From Dallia pectoralis (Eukaryota > Chordata > Actinopteri > Esociformes > Umbridae): DNA of 64,000 nucleotides. The translations under genes were made by a program, and so were the position numbers. The DNA lies in assembly GCA_029465975.1 (NCBI GenBank), contig CM055743.1:17334507-17398506 (forward strand), read 5' to 3'. How positions within the stretch are numbered: position 1 is the stretch's first letter; each line of letters opens with the position of its first letter. Shown one piece after another: positions 37,120-49,020 of the stretch. Under the pieces are notes generated by a model. It made no database searches. It was not told the origin of the DNA and saw only the letters and a program-made list of their open reading frames with translations.

Positions 37120-37380
37120 CGGCTAATGTTTGCGTAATCAAAGTTTATTCGGCTGCAATGGGCTTTAGAAAAAAAAGCAATTATCACTTAATTTCCGACG
37201 CGATATTAGCACAATCTTTCATTTGAACAACTGCTTACGTATGAAATATTTAAAGAAAAGAACGCAGAATGATGATACTAATTCAGGAAGAGAAGGCTTA
37301 GGAAAGATCTTTACGCACAGAGAGATCTCACCGGAGTGAAGGTAAATACAGTGTTTATTTTGCTGGGATTTCTTTGTCAA
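37120..37380. promoter_or_regulatory. Candidate conserved non-coding element
   Basis: Contains GCGTAATCAAAG, AGCAATTATCACTTAATT and GACGCGATATTAG. This mix of homeodomain-like cores and isolated CpGs is unlike the flanking AT-rich DNA. Inference from texture only. Confidence 0.3.
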
Positions 37381-37739
37381 TCTAATCTTAGAAAATGGTA
37401 TTTTCCTAACTTCTTGTAAATGCTACGGGCTTTATATAATATGTGTGGATGTAAAATTTGTACAGCTGGGTTTTACCTTTAAGTTACTTCTGTACCAAGT
37501 ATAGCTTGGTCTGATAAGGGACAGAAAATAATGAATACAGACACTCGGTTGGTATTATTTCACGTGGTAATACGCTGAACATATCATGTTATTGATCTTT
37601 TACCTTTTAATTGCCTAGGTTGGCACTCGTATATATCTGGGTATTTTCTCCATCGTCGTCGACCCGTAGACGACCACGTCTCTACCACCCACGCGCTCAG
37701 TGTTTGACGATTGTATTAGTTCAAAAGGCGTATTATTTC

Positions 37740-38040
37740 AATGTTAAAATGGAACTAATGGCGAGCGGGGCGCTTGAGAAAACAAGGCCAGAGTCAAGTC
37801 ATGTGTTATTATTTGGTCACTTTTCGAAAGACCTCTCAAAATTGCCCCGTTTATCTTCAATTATAACAAGGCCGGAGCTGTCAATCAACAAGGCCTCGGC
37901 TTTCCGCATCGCGCTGTTAAAACCGGAGTCTGGAGTTTTCCGGCTCGGCCGTACGGCAGAAAGGCAGCACTTTGGAAGAGAACGAGTCATGTCTTCGAAG
38001 AATACAATCGCTCTTCCTAGAATGAGTTTTGAGATGAAGC
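37740..38040. promoter_or_regulatory. Candidate regulatory element with PBX-MEIS site
   Basis: CTGTCAATCA at 37878-37887 is an exact reverse complement of the PBX-MEIS consensus. It sits in a CpG-mixed block with CAATTATAACAAGG and CGGAG repeats. The 144-codon frame across it (37611-38045) has no recognised domain. Confidence 0.35.
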
Positions 38041-39029
38041 TATAACTGCGAGCACACACGTACACATGCAATAAGCGCTATATTGTATGGGGAAGGTGTC
38101 CAGCGTCTGGTGACGATGTGAATCATCGCAGACTTCAAGCGGTCATTACACGTGAAGTATCAGCGACCAAATCATAACAGTGACGACTTTATTCCAAATA
38201 GTTCTTAAAGTGTCCAACGTTTTTTGGTTCCCAAAAATGGTGGGAGGTGAGTATGCAGAAGAAGTGCTGTCACATCTAAACGGTTCATCCGATATGAATG
38301 CAAATAGCCGGGAATTAAATCTTAACCTCGTTGTCATTTCAATCTTTTCAACTCGACGCGCTAGATTACGGAACCAAAACGACAAACGAATGCCCGCCGT
38401 CCAATGAATAATGGCTCTTAGACATGCAAAGGGGTTGACAGTAGTGATTAAATTTAAAATGACCAGTCATCGTGAGCGAACGTTGAACCAGATCAGCAAA
38501 GACAGTAGTTGGTCCCACAGTTCGACTTTCTCCCCTAATCTGGCGCCGGTTCTATCCCTGGCCATTTTTGCCAAATCACAATACCTGCCACAGGGAATTT
38601 TGGCAAACCCTGCGAGGCGCACGCACGCAAAACAGCTGTTGTTTCGACAAGGCCGGCCAAACCCGCTCTGTCGCGGTGAATCGTGAAAACGGAAAACCGT
38701 GTCGTCGCGCCAAGCTGACACACGCCCCTGCTCGGCGCCAGCTGTTCGAGCAAAGTGTGCGCGCACGCGAGCCCCGACGTCATTATCTCGCTTACCCTCT
38801 TCTTGACAAACCTGTCCGCCGTTCTAAAAATAACCGGTGAATACACAGGGAGGAGCGATCCATAATCTAGAGGGTCTCCTTGACATAGACCAGACATTGC
38901 CATCTATCTCCTCTCTCCCTCCTCCTTCCTCATCCTTTCTTCTCTCCGCGTAGCTTTCTCCTGAGTGCTAGCATATGTCTCTAATCACCCGCGACAACTC
39001 CGCCCTCTCTCTCTCCATAATTTCTCTAT
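38041..39029. other. Unique sequence with a CpG-rich patch, no gene recognised
   Basis: CpG-rich from about 38550 to 38800, with frames open on both strands for that reason. A pyrimidine-rich tract lies at about 38900-38950. No domain recognised. Confidence 0.5.
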
Positions 39030-39176
39030 CTTCACCCCGGCCTCCAGTCTCTCCCGGCCTCCAGTCTCTCCCGGCCTTCAGTCTCTCACGGCCTCCACTC
39101 TCCCCGGCCTCCGATCTCTCCCGGCCTCCAGTCTCTCCCGGCCTCCACTCTCCCCGGCCTCCGGTCTCTTTTCCCG
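39030..39176. repeat. Degenerate 17-bp CT-rich minisatellite
   Basis: About eight imperfect copies of CTCTCCCGGCCTCCAGT with deletions (CGGCCTCCACTCTCCC forms). Confidence 0.85.
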
Positions 39177-39353
39177 GGACACTCCTCAGTCTCTCCTGAC
39201 CGATACAGGTATCAATCAGGAGATCTGAGCGTCGTCAGGCAGACAGACGACTCCAACGCGGAGGCCGCTAGCGCTGTCCTGTTTTCTTCCTCTTTACATT
39301 TTCTCCTTTCAAAGCTCTCCAAATGCTTTCCACTTAACAAGGCCTCCCATATG

Positions 39354-39382
39354 ACCCCCCCCCCACACACACACACACACAC
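39354..39382. repeat. C-run plus (CA)n microsatellite
   Basis: A run of about 11 C followed by ACAC repeats, in a C-rich patch with GCCACCACC. Confidence 0.85.
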
Positions 39383-39825
39383 CGCCACCACCCCCACCCC
39401 ACCTCGTTCTCTAATTAGGCACTGATGGCATGTAAGGAAATATGATAATAATGAGATAAACTCTCTCTCAAGGCCCCCGTCAGGAAACGCCAACAATGTG
39501 TTCCTCTCTGTTGAAGGAGCGTTCCGAAAAAAAGTGTATTCCTCACCCTGTCATAGAGATGGAAGAAGCGTCAGTCCGACCGGTTTTGAAATCGCTCCAT
39601 GTGTTTGTTCGTTCATGTCGGTAAATCGCACGTCGCCAGGTAGACGTGTTGCTTTGGAAAAAGACAATGATCGTTTTTTTTTGTCCCTACTTTTTGTCTT
39701 TTTTCTTCTCAGGTGTATTCCGCGAGGACAGATGATCCTAGAAGATGGATGGAGCTGATTCTGAGCCCAGCTGATCTCAGTCTGCTTGAGAGAAACAATT
39801 TGATTGTTCGGAGATTGTCTACCAA
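39383..39825. other. Unique sequence, no gene recognised
   Basis: Unique DNA with an 86-codon frame (39498-39758) and no domain. Nothing else seen. Confidence 0.5.
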
Positions 39826-40110
39826 GGACAGATATCCTACAAAAAACATAGAGAAACTTAGGTCAGAGATCCTACAATAAAACAGAAAAACTAAGGTCAG
39901 AGATTCTACAAAAAATATAGAGAAACTTAGGTCAGAGATCCTACAATAAAACAGAAAAACTAAGGTCAGAGATTCTACAATAAAACAGAAAAACTAAGGT
40001 CAGAGATCCTACAATAAAACAGAAAAACTAAGGTCAGAGATTCTACAAAAAATATAGAGAAACTAAGGTCAGAGATCCTACAATAAAACAGAAAAACTAA
40101 GGTCAGAGAT
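39826..40110. repeat. 34/35-bp minisatellite, about 8 copies
   Basis: Tandem units built on AAGGTCAGAGAT(C/T)CTACAA. Two alternating forms continue as TAAAACAGAAAAAC (34 bp) or AAAATATAGAGAAAC (35 bp). The first, partial unit is diverged. Confidence 0.92.
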
Positions 40111-42380
40111 GAGTTTTTTGTTTCTGTCTGTTCTTATGAAACAATAAAAACATTTAATTACAACAACAAAAAATGACCAAGGCTCCAAAATATCCCTTTA
40201 GTATTAATTTTAGTGGTCAGCAGAGAACTGCTGAGAGTAGCAGCCCTCTACCATTACAATCTCAGCCGTCTGATATGCCCCAGAACATCTACAGCATTTG
40301 TATTCGGTACGTAGGACGACGAAAATACCATTGGCGTCAAACCAACTTCCACTGACACAAGAATGTTTGCACGGTGCTTTCAGGGAGAATACCTGACATT
40401 GTCACTGGTAAATCTATTGACCAGTTTGCTTGGTCTAGCACGGATCCGTTTTTCTCTGAGAAACTATTCTTCTGAGAAACAACAATCGATCCTTTAAAGA
40501 AACTGTGAGGATTCAGACACTGAAGACAGAGACGTCAGCACAGTCCAGGAAATGGAGTTACCCCTGGAGCCAGGGGCCGGGCCGGTGCTGATCCATTCGG
40601 TACTGAGGAAACCTGGATGTTGAACGAGGCGTTCCATCATGGCTGACAGATGCCTCCACGACCACACATGGCAACGCCAGGGCGTTGTCAGAAGCAGTCT
40701 CTGTACATCTGAGCTCCATCCATCTGACCTGGCTCCAAAGCCTGACACACACAGACACGCACACTCACACGCACACAAACATACATGCTTGAAACCGTAA
40801 GGCACGTGACATTTCTCGTACATCGAAACACAACACATTTACAGGAGTAACGCGTAAACAATTAAAATATTCAAATCAGTCCGAACAAAAGGGTTCTGAC
40901 AAGCCTGACTACAGTTGGTTACTGTTTGACAACATCTACGAGGAAACTGAAAGACATACGGTAACAGACAAATCGTTCCCCTTCTCTTTTATCTCTCTCC
41001 GGTTTTAACAACACCACCCCCCCATTCTTTAATCATTACGTACATCTTTGTTCTTTTATTATCCATTAACAAGCCTTAATTAACAGGATGACACATCCAA
41101 TCATGTTTAATAATGCACGAGCGTATTTTGTCCGGAACATATGGCGTACTTAAGTATTCAACATCAATTGTCATTTCCTGCCTGACGGGCTCTTCAAAAA
41201 AACGAACGGGAAGCCATTTTGGTGCGTTGGCAAGACACAAGGAAACATTTGGGCTTCCTTGATGTGGTTTGTTTGCAGATTTGTCTGCGTTTAGCAGCCT
41301 CGTTTGCGGCCTGCCAGTGAAGAGGAGTCGTTCACAACTCGGTTCTGACGGCTGCCGCGTGACGGCGGACTGACAGGCGCGTGTGTGAGGTGTCTCGACG
41401 GAGGGGCAGGGGGTTGTGGGGGGATTAGGTGAAAAGGGAGAGACGGGAGGGCAGGTCGACAGTGTTCAAACATTTCTCTCCGTTGTGCACAACAGCTTGC
41501 TTGACATGGACAAGTTGTGGAAGCAGCGGTGGTGGGGGTGGTGGTGGTGTACAGTATTTATTTCACGACTTCTGGGTCAAACGGGGAGGGGATACCGACT
41601 GTGCGTGTGCGTGCGCGTGCGCGAGTCGGCGAATCAACTTCACTTTGCGTTTCCTCCCTCGGCAGCGCAGGTGTCAATCACAGCGGTTAGCGAACAACAG
41701 AACACGTCCCTGCGCGGCTCAGACGCCGATGATGGCAAATAATTAGGCCCCGGGCTCAATTGATTTCTCCCCGTGTAAATGAAGGCAAATAAATAAAGAC
41801 AATTAATTAGTGAGAATTAAGAAACGTGGCACGTCGTAAAGCAAACGACAAATGTTGACGAGGAGGGCGGAATTAGGTGCGTTTGCACAAATTCTCTGTA
41901 ATTAATGGGAGAACATGTGATCCAACTGATGCTTAAGCCAATATATTGTGTTAAACAGAAAAAGACGAGGGTCACGTGGCTGAAAGGAGGCTGTTTTTTA
42001 TAATGGATAGATAACAAAGCGAATTCATTGCCGTGCCAGCATTACAAATGCATTGCAAAGGCAAAGGAAATGTGAGAAACCCTAAACCTTGTCCGGTTGT
42101 AACAGGAAACTAAAGGGAGAAGGCAGGAAGATGGAGGAACAGAGTAGAGGACCACAGAAGACACACACACAGGATTTGCCTTCAGCCTAATGTGAACGCA
42201 CACCTATCCAGTGTCTCTACTGTATCTACAGGATTGAGTTTTGGAGGTGCAGGAACCGTTGTGGATGAGTTCTCCTTTAACCTAATAGCTTAAACAGTAT
42301 CCAGGGAATGAACACTAGCTAGGGGAGAGATCCTTACAGAGTATCCAATTGGCCAAGCTGGTTAGTGGGCCCATCGATTG
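40111..42380. other. Unique sequence; candidate regulatory block at 41640-41960
   Basis: No gene recognised. A 41640-41960 block carries GTGTCAATCA (41671-41680, a 9-base match to the PBX-MEIS site) followed by TAATTAGG, CAATTAATTAGTG and GTAATTAATGGG, a strong cluster of homeodomain-type cores. G-rich patches near 41400 and 41525-41560. Confidence 0.4.
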
Positions 42381-42550
42381 AGGTCTGTGGTGGAGGTCTG
42401 TGGAGGAGGTCTGTGGTGGAGGTCTGTGGAGGAGGTCTGTGGTGGAGGTCTGTGGTGGAGGTCTGTGGAGGAGGTCTGTGGTGGAGGTCTGTGGAGGAGG
42501 TCTGTGGAGGAGGTCTGTGGTGGAGGTCTGTGGTGGAGGTCTGTGGTGGA
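42381..42550. repeat. 13-bp minisatellite, 13 copies
   Basis: Units GGTCTGTGG(T/A)GGA repeated 13 times with a T/A dimorphism in irregular order. Confidence 0.95.
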
Positions 42551-42805
42551 TCGGGAGAATGGGGGTGGTTTGGTTTGGCATTCTCGGAACAGGGATTGCC
42601 AGGATACCAGCCGAGGTTGCGACCAGAACACAATGGAAACCCCTCATTCAGCCAATAGGTTTTGGGAGGGCTTTCCTGAAACCGGAATCCAGGTCTAGAA
42701 ATCGAGAACAAAATCTGTCAAATGTGCCGATGTCCGTTGCTTTTGTTAATTTCACAATGATTTTGTTACTTCATTTTTCTTTAAATTCAGACCAAAGGAG
42801 TATTT

Positions 42806-42889
42806 CATTATGTCAACTTCATTATGTCAACTCCATTATGTCAACTTCATTATGTCGACTTTATTATGTCGACTTCATTACGAGAGCCA
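42806..42889. repeat. 14-bp tandem repeat, about 6 copies
   Basis: Units of TTCATTATGTCAAC, drifting to TTTATTATGTCGAC in the right half. Confidence 0.9.
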
Positions 42890-44819
42890 ATGCATCTTGG
42901 GAACTGGGATTCACGGACAAATCCTCCGGTCTGTCTCGACTGTGACATCTACATTTCAGACCCTTGTATTTACGTTACACGTACATCACCAACTCTAAAG
43001 CTAAAGTGTTCACATCCCAGGGGACAACAAATAACGAATTAAATAAAGCAACGAAAAAACAACGGAAACAAAACAAGTTACAACAAATCTGACATATTTA
43101 CCATGACAGCCGCTCGTAACTTTTTCTAGACAAACACGCGTCCGTGACGCGAATGTTTGTTTGCGCTGCTGCCCTTAGAAGTGGATCCGTTTTTTTTCTC
43201 TTTAATGATTCCCTCCGTCGTCAGATGATGACAGAAACCATGCTGACATCTTCTTTTGCTTCATCAAGTTCCTCGGCACAATTACATGAATTTACTTTCA
43301 ATAAATTACCATCTTTGCATACATCAGTCAGGCGGCAGTTCTGAGGCGTTCGCAAACAATATGCATTATTTATTGCATTGTCACAGTTTATTTGGTTAAC
43401 GTGTAACCGACTTCGACAGGCCCTGCCTTGATGGCGCATTTAAAAGCATCGGCGTCGGTTTTTAAAAGAGATCACCGCGGCAATTCACCACTTCGCTTCT
43501 TCTCACAACAGCCACGGAGGGATAAGTACAAACCACTGTCAAAACCGAATCAGGCTCTGCGCTCGAATAAAACGGACGAGTTCCCCGGCTCGCGAGGAAC
43601 TCGCTCACGCATTCAATTTATGAAAGGGTGATTTGAGCCAACAGTCAATCACATCATTTACTCAGTCAATGTAGGCAAGAACAGCAGATTTATTTTTCGT
43701 TTTCCTTAAGGCTTCAGGGAACTGTCTCCTCTGTAATATACAATATAAGGACTACTGAGATGAAGGCCCTTCCAGTCTAAGAAGCATTGTCTAGGTGTAG
43801 AAGAGTCAACACAGATTTGAGACACTGAAATTAGCATTACATGTCAGGTTAACTATAACCAGTAGGGGCACTAGTGAAAATGTCAGATTTAAATTCACCC
43901 TCCCCTTTACTTTTTCTATTATTGTAATTTGTTCAGCAAATTTCAAACATGGTTTACGAGTGACATTTCATTAAATGCAAAATGTACTGTACGATATTGT
44001 AATTGTAGTGTCTCTGAAATCCTTCCAGATTTGGCCAGGTTGAAGGTTGTTCATTGTTTGTAACCCTCATACCAACCGCTATGTGTGGAGAATTCCATAT
44101 CACTAAAGGAAAACAGTGCATTATTTCAGCAGTTAAGTGGATGTGTTGTGTCCTGTTCGAGTAGCACAGAGTGTTCGTGTTATGTGTTTTGCTCTGTTTG
44201 TACATGTTTAAAATGTATTCTAAAGGCTACAGCTAGGGGTCAGAATACATTCCTTGTGTGTATCAACAGACTTGGCAAATAAAGAGGAGTCTCTGATTGG
44301 CCTAAATTTCTGTAAGAGAAAAGCAAAATACTGGCAGTATTTACTGCACACACAATGTAATGGTAACACACCAATAAATTAAGCAAATTTTTCCTGGCAG
44401 TCAAACCACGGGGAGAACGACATTTTTGTCTTGAGCGGCATAGATCTATTGCTGGGATAGCAGTCTGAATGAGTTTAAGTGAATGTTTACACTCACCCGT
44501 CTGAAAAATGAAACGCTAAAATAATGGGTTCCCTTATATATACCGGACAAAGGCTTCACTCGGCCCATCAGATACACGGTAGCTTTCATAACCCCGACCA
44601 CATGTGCGTTAGACACCAAAAAGGGACGAGAACGTACTGAAAACAGGAAAAGATCCCTTTGAAATCGTCCAGTAAGAAACGTGAAACGTCCTGTAAGGTT
44701 TTCCATTGCATGCCCTGATGAACACGACCCAGTTCCCCCGGAAATCTCAGAACCGCGTCTGCGCCGGAAGCTGAACCGGTGGGGGGAGGACACGGGGAGG
44801 GCCACAGCTCCGTGCAAAC
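42890..44819. other. Unique sequence, no gene recognised
   Basis: Unique DNA. Near 44255-44300 the words ACTTGGCAAATAAAGAG and CTGATTGG resemble the 3' ends of some fish LINE elements, but the match is too short to call. Nothing else recognised. Confidence 0.45.
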
Positions 44820-45130
44820 ATTTCGGTTAATTATGTATTACAGCTGTCCTTCATAAAGTTAATTACAAAGTCGCCGAGAGGCAAAGTGACTCCATTTGCA
44901 TACGTACATGAAAGAGAAAGGCATGGAGCGCGGGAAACCTAGATTTTAATGAGCATTCTTCGATAGGAAGCCTCGTGAACCAATCTGGCGTTTCGTTAGA
45001 CGCTCGTCGCCGGGTATCGCAGCGGGCACCGATGTGGCCGAAGGATGCTGTAAAACCCTTGGCACCGGGACGATACCGCCACGCGTTCGTATAAACAAGC
45101 GGTCCACTTTTATTCATTAGTTGACCAGGG
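44820..45130. promoter_or_regulatory. Candidate conserved non-coding element with octamer
   Basis: Starts TTAATTATG, contains AAGTTAATTACAAAG and the reverse POU octamer ATTTGCAT (44894-44901), then CpG-rich words. Enhancer-like texture only. Confidence 0.3.
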
Positions 45131-45829
45131 AAAAACTGTGTACATACAGTAAGTCTCTTTTTTTCTTGTCGTCTTACGCCTTCGAGAGAAGCAGAACAGC
45201 ATAGTTTGTCTCTATTGATTGCGTCTTGATTCTTATTATAAAAGCACATCACAGTCCATCTTTACCTCAATCATTTCTTACATGAGTGAATTGAACTAAT
45301 CTTACGTACCAGTTGGCGACATCATCGACACAAACCAACGGTTCAAATCTCACACAAACTACGGAGACTCATTACCTTAAAACCATTTCAGCTCCGACGC
45401 GCACGGAGCTGGTTCATAAATAATGTGGCCGTAGAGACTGGTCAAACGTGAACGGATATAATTTCTCCTCTGCCATATGCAAACTAATGTCAAGGATTTT
45501 CATTTGAGGGCGTATAAGTTCAGAGCTCCCCCCCAATGCGTACATTTTTTTATTACATTATTTCACATTTAAATGAGGATTTGCATTGCATGCTGCCCTG
45601 GGCAAGAGGTTACGACTTGGCATGTAACCAACAGAGTTGTGAGAGTTACCGATCGAACTTATGACTTGAGACCTAAGGTGATATCGGACAAGTCTCTCTC
45701 GCAAAGGAGATTGAATCTAGGTAAGACTTGTACAAGCTTAAGTCATGGATCCTCAACAATGATGTGAAAAGATTGCACACATTTAGACCCCCCCGCTGAG
45801 TACGGCTGCACGGAATTAAGTGCAGAATC
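45131..45829. other. Unique sequence, no gene recognised
   Basis: Unique DNA with no recognised gene or element. Confidence 0.5.
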
Positions 45830-46470
45830 GACTCTGCCGCGAACGCTTCCCTGCCGGGATGCACGGTTATGGTTTCGCCTCTCTGCCGGCGTAAACGCCA
45901 CAGCGATGCACGTCCACGACCGAGAGGGGCGGCGGTTAAGCACGCCGGAGTGGCTGAGCGGTGGAACGCTTCGAGAGGGGGGCGCGAGATATCAGAGTCT
46001 CCTGGTTCATCTGCCGGGGCCCTAATGATGGCATCCACCTGCTGTTTTATGGCCACAGCTGGACCGGTCTACTCCCATTTGGCCCTGTGGCCCAGAGCGC
46101 TCACTCCGCGTGTGTCTCTCTCCTCATCGCTTACTCTCCATGCCCGGCCGTTTTGTTTTCTTTCTCTTCCCCTAATCTCCGCTCGCTCCACTCTCTCCCA
46201 GCGCGACCGCTGTTAATCTCTCCGTCTCCGCCGCGTGGCACTCTCTCCCGACGTCCTTTTCTTCACGAAACGCCCTGTCGTCTTCTCTCTCTCTCGCGCA
46301 CGCGCGCAGCTGCTCTTCGTTCCGTCACCCCATATCCCCCCGAATCGGCCGCCGCCGTCGTATCGACTCCTCGTCCTCACCGTGATCTCACCCTCGCCTT
46401 CGTCCATCCGTCTTCCTCCCCTACGGCGGCTCATTGCGTTGATGCTCTTTTTATGGCCAGCGCCATGAAC
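45830..46470. other. CpG-rich, pyrimidine-rich block
   Basis: High local CpG content, including a CTCTCTCTCTCGCGCACGCG stretch near 46290-46310 that could adopt Z-DNA. A 235-codon plus-strand frame (45961-46668) spans it but is Ser/Pro/Arg/Leu-rich, has no domain and has competing open frames. It might be a CpG island or promoter of an unseen transcript. No TATA box or exon can be supported. Confidence 0.35.
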
Positions 46471-47780
46471 ACCTCATCCGAAACAGTACGCCCGTGTGAC
46501 GGAGGGGGATGGTTCGCGGGTGTCGAGGAGTGTGTGTGTGTGAGGTGTGTGTGGGGGGTGTTGCTGGCCAGCACAGAGCGTCAAGAGAGGGAAACATCAG
46601 CTTTAAGGCAAAGCAATATGTCACACAGCTGGGAGACTATTCCGACGCTTCTGCATCGCAGCGTGTGACTAGCCTGGATTATGCAGGGCAGGTCGATCGG
46701 TTTCGGCCTCCGAGAGGCCTGCTTTACCCCTTCTCTTGTCTGAATGTGTCTGACAGAAAAATGTCCTTCTGTGTTTTTCCGACATCATTTCGTTTTTCAT
46801 ATCAGCTTTTGTTAAGATTCTACAATCATAAAACCACATAAAAAACACTATTATTATTATTTTGTAATATTTATTGCATCTCACTGGTGTCATGAGGATC
46901 ACTGTTATTATGTGATTTCACACAGGACCTAATCAAGCACTTCTAGTTGTCCAGACTAGCGATCGTGGATCTCAGCGGACCTTCACAGCAGGTGTTCCTA
47001 GATAACTTCCAATTTTGACGGGAGACGATTTGAGTGTGGAATAAAACTAGGGGCAAGCCATCATTTTTGGAGACAAGATGGAATTACCCGGCGGAGGGAA
47101 AATCCTGATCGCTCATCAAGCCTGTCAGAAAAACCAAGAAGCCTTCTGGGAGATGCAATAACTTGACAACATGTCAATACCACTTTGAGCACTTGTGCTC
47201 ACCGAGCTCTTAGGGAAATATCACTTACTTTAACAGCTTTTCAGACAAAAAGCAGACGGGCTCAAGATTTGACAGGAACGCTAAGAAATCCCAGACAGTT
47301 GATCTCTGAAACCGCGGGAAGACAACAACAAAAAAAGTAAGACAACACTTTGCTGATCACTGTCAACGCAAATACCGGACCAGACGGCGCGTCTAACTTT
47401 GGGCAGCGCGCGTCCATCTCAGATCTAACTTGGGCAGGGAGTAGAGAAACGTCTTTACATCGGTTTACCCCCTGGTTCAAGCAGCCTCTTAAATCTGTCA
47501 CTCAGGCTCTTTTCAGAAGCTGACAGGATGATTGAATACAAAGTCGTATTAACAGTGACAACTTCGGCAGCAGCTTAGTAGACCTGAACAAACAGAACAC
47601 TTAAATAGGCAGTCTGTAAAAACAGAGCCCCAGAGGGTACCACTTCAGGTGTACTGTACGCTCAACAGGGAACGCAGGAAGTGGAGCCCGGCGTCAGAGA
47701 AAGGTGTTATTGATGCCTACTGTAAACTAAATCGATTGCTGATGTCATGTCATTAGATGTTTGTGTGTGTGTGTGTACAT
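46471..47780. other. Unique sequence with GT microsatellites
   Basis: Short GT runs at about 46529-46560 and 47761-47776. No gene recognised. Confidence 0.5.
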
Positions 47781-48350
47781 GTAGTCAAATGAAAAGGCGT
47801 CTAGGGGGCTTTTCTTTGAACAGCTGCCTCCCATCGGGCGCTAATCAGGGCAGCTTTTAAAGGGCTTCCGAAGGGCAGCCTGCTGTAGGGGCACTGAAAG
47901 AAGCCAGAGAAACGACGCCCAACTCTTTTCCTCCTTCGCCAATTACGGGACAAGACGAGACTTTGCCTTTTGACTTTCTCTCGCTATACGTGCTCCCTCG
48001 TTCCTGCTAAATCATTCAACAGCGCCGTGCAACTCATTAGTCCGCTTAGCAAAACTTGAAAATCTGAAATCAAATAAATCAAAGCCTCGGGATTGAGATT
48101 AAATCCCTGAGTTGCTCGCTCCCGCGATGGGCTTTTTCTATAAAAGCCCTGCAGTTAAGATTTAAAGCACTGCAATCGTAACTGCTGACTTCAGTTCACC
48201 CGAAGGGCTTTAGCCCAGGCTTCAACATAAAAGTCAGCTTCGGGTTGTTGTGAAAGGGCCCGGTAATTTAGTTGCCAAATGGAACGGAATGGGACCTGTT
48301 TAAAAGGGAAAGGTGAAGAGGAAAATAAACGGCCGTTTGGCAACGTCAGA
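47781..48350. promoter_or_regulatory. Candidate conserved non-coding block
   Basis: AT/GC-alternating block with CGGGCGCTAATCAGG, CTTTTAAAGGGCTTCC, GATTAAATCCC and CGGTAATTTAG. Similar words (GGGCTTT, AAAGCC, AAGGGC) recur in both orientations. It stands out from the AT-rich DNA to its right. Inference only. Confidence 0.33.
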
Positions 48351-48636
48351 ACTGTTTATTGATGCTGGAATAATACTTCAGAACAGTTAGTGACCAACCC
48401 AAACACAGACACGATTATTTTCTCCGTTTTGAAATAATACTTCAGCTAATGTAGTAGTTGGAATAGCCATGTAACATGTTGTGCTACGGCAACATGCTGT
48501 GATTATGGTTGGGCAACCACAACATCAGAAATAAATTGTTTAAGCTTACATTGCTGAGAGTGGTGTATGTGGTTAAGATTTATTTTTGAATCTGCGCAGT
48601 AATGATGAATTATGGAAATTAATGATATATTTTATG

Positions 48637-48687
48637 ATATCATTATGTTATGGGTATTCATTGTTAATAACCATTACATAATGATAT
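48637..48687. repeat. 17-bp near-perfect hairpin
   Basis: The arms 48637-48653 and 48671-48687 pair at 16 of 17 positions (ATATCATTATGTTATGG against CCATTACATAATGATAT) around a 17-nt AT-rich loop. Possibly a tiny MITE core or only AT-rich symmetry. Confidence 0.75.
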
Positions 48688-48899
48688 ATTTATTTCTGTC
48701 CCATTTAAAACAAGTTAGACAGAAATATTGCCTAGATCTTATGAAAAGTGCCAGTTATTGTTAAAGTGGATTCTATGTTTTTGTTTTGTGTAAATTCGTA
48801 TATATGCCTACATTATTTTTCGGACATAATAACCCATTTTGACATCCTAATCAACAATATGAATACAGTGCAATGGAAATAGGCTCCTTCTCAACTACA

Positions 48900-49020
48900 A
48901 AAAAGAGGATTTCTTGGATGAATATTCATTAGCTATCAGAAGAACGTATCAGATGTCAATCAAACAATTAATTAAGCAAATCAAACCCTCACCTTGTGTT
49001 TTGTCAATCATTTTGGAAAC
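48900..49020. promoter_or_regulatory. Paired PBX-MEIS-like sites
   Basis: TGTCAATCA occurs at 48954-48962 and again at 49002-49010, separated by AACAATTAATTAAGC, a homeodomain-type cluster. This spacing of PBX-MEIS half-composites around TAATTA cores is suggestive of a HOX/TALE-bound element. Unproven. Confidence 0.35.

Noticed and set aside
44240..44300. LINE-like 3' end words (ACTTGGCAAATAAAG)
   Set aside because: Only a short match and no upstream coding remnant; could be an ordinary polyadenylation-like sequence.
45941..46020. tRNA-like A box (TGGCTGAGCGGTGG) followed by GGTTCATCTGCC
   Set aside because: The second box departs from GGTTCRANNCC, no acceptor stem pairs at the ends, and the surrounding block is CpG-rich low-complexity DNA. 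Not a credible tRNA or SINE.
45961..46668. 235-codon plus-strand frame
   Set aside because: Ser/Pro/Leu/Arg-rich, follows a stop-poor pyrimidine/CpG-rich composition, has competing frames and no recognised domain.
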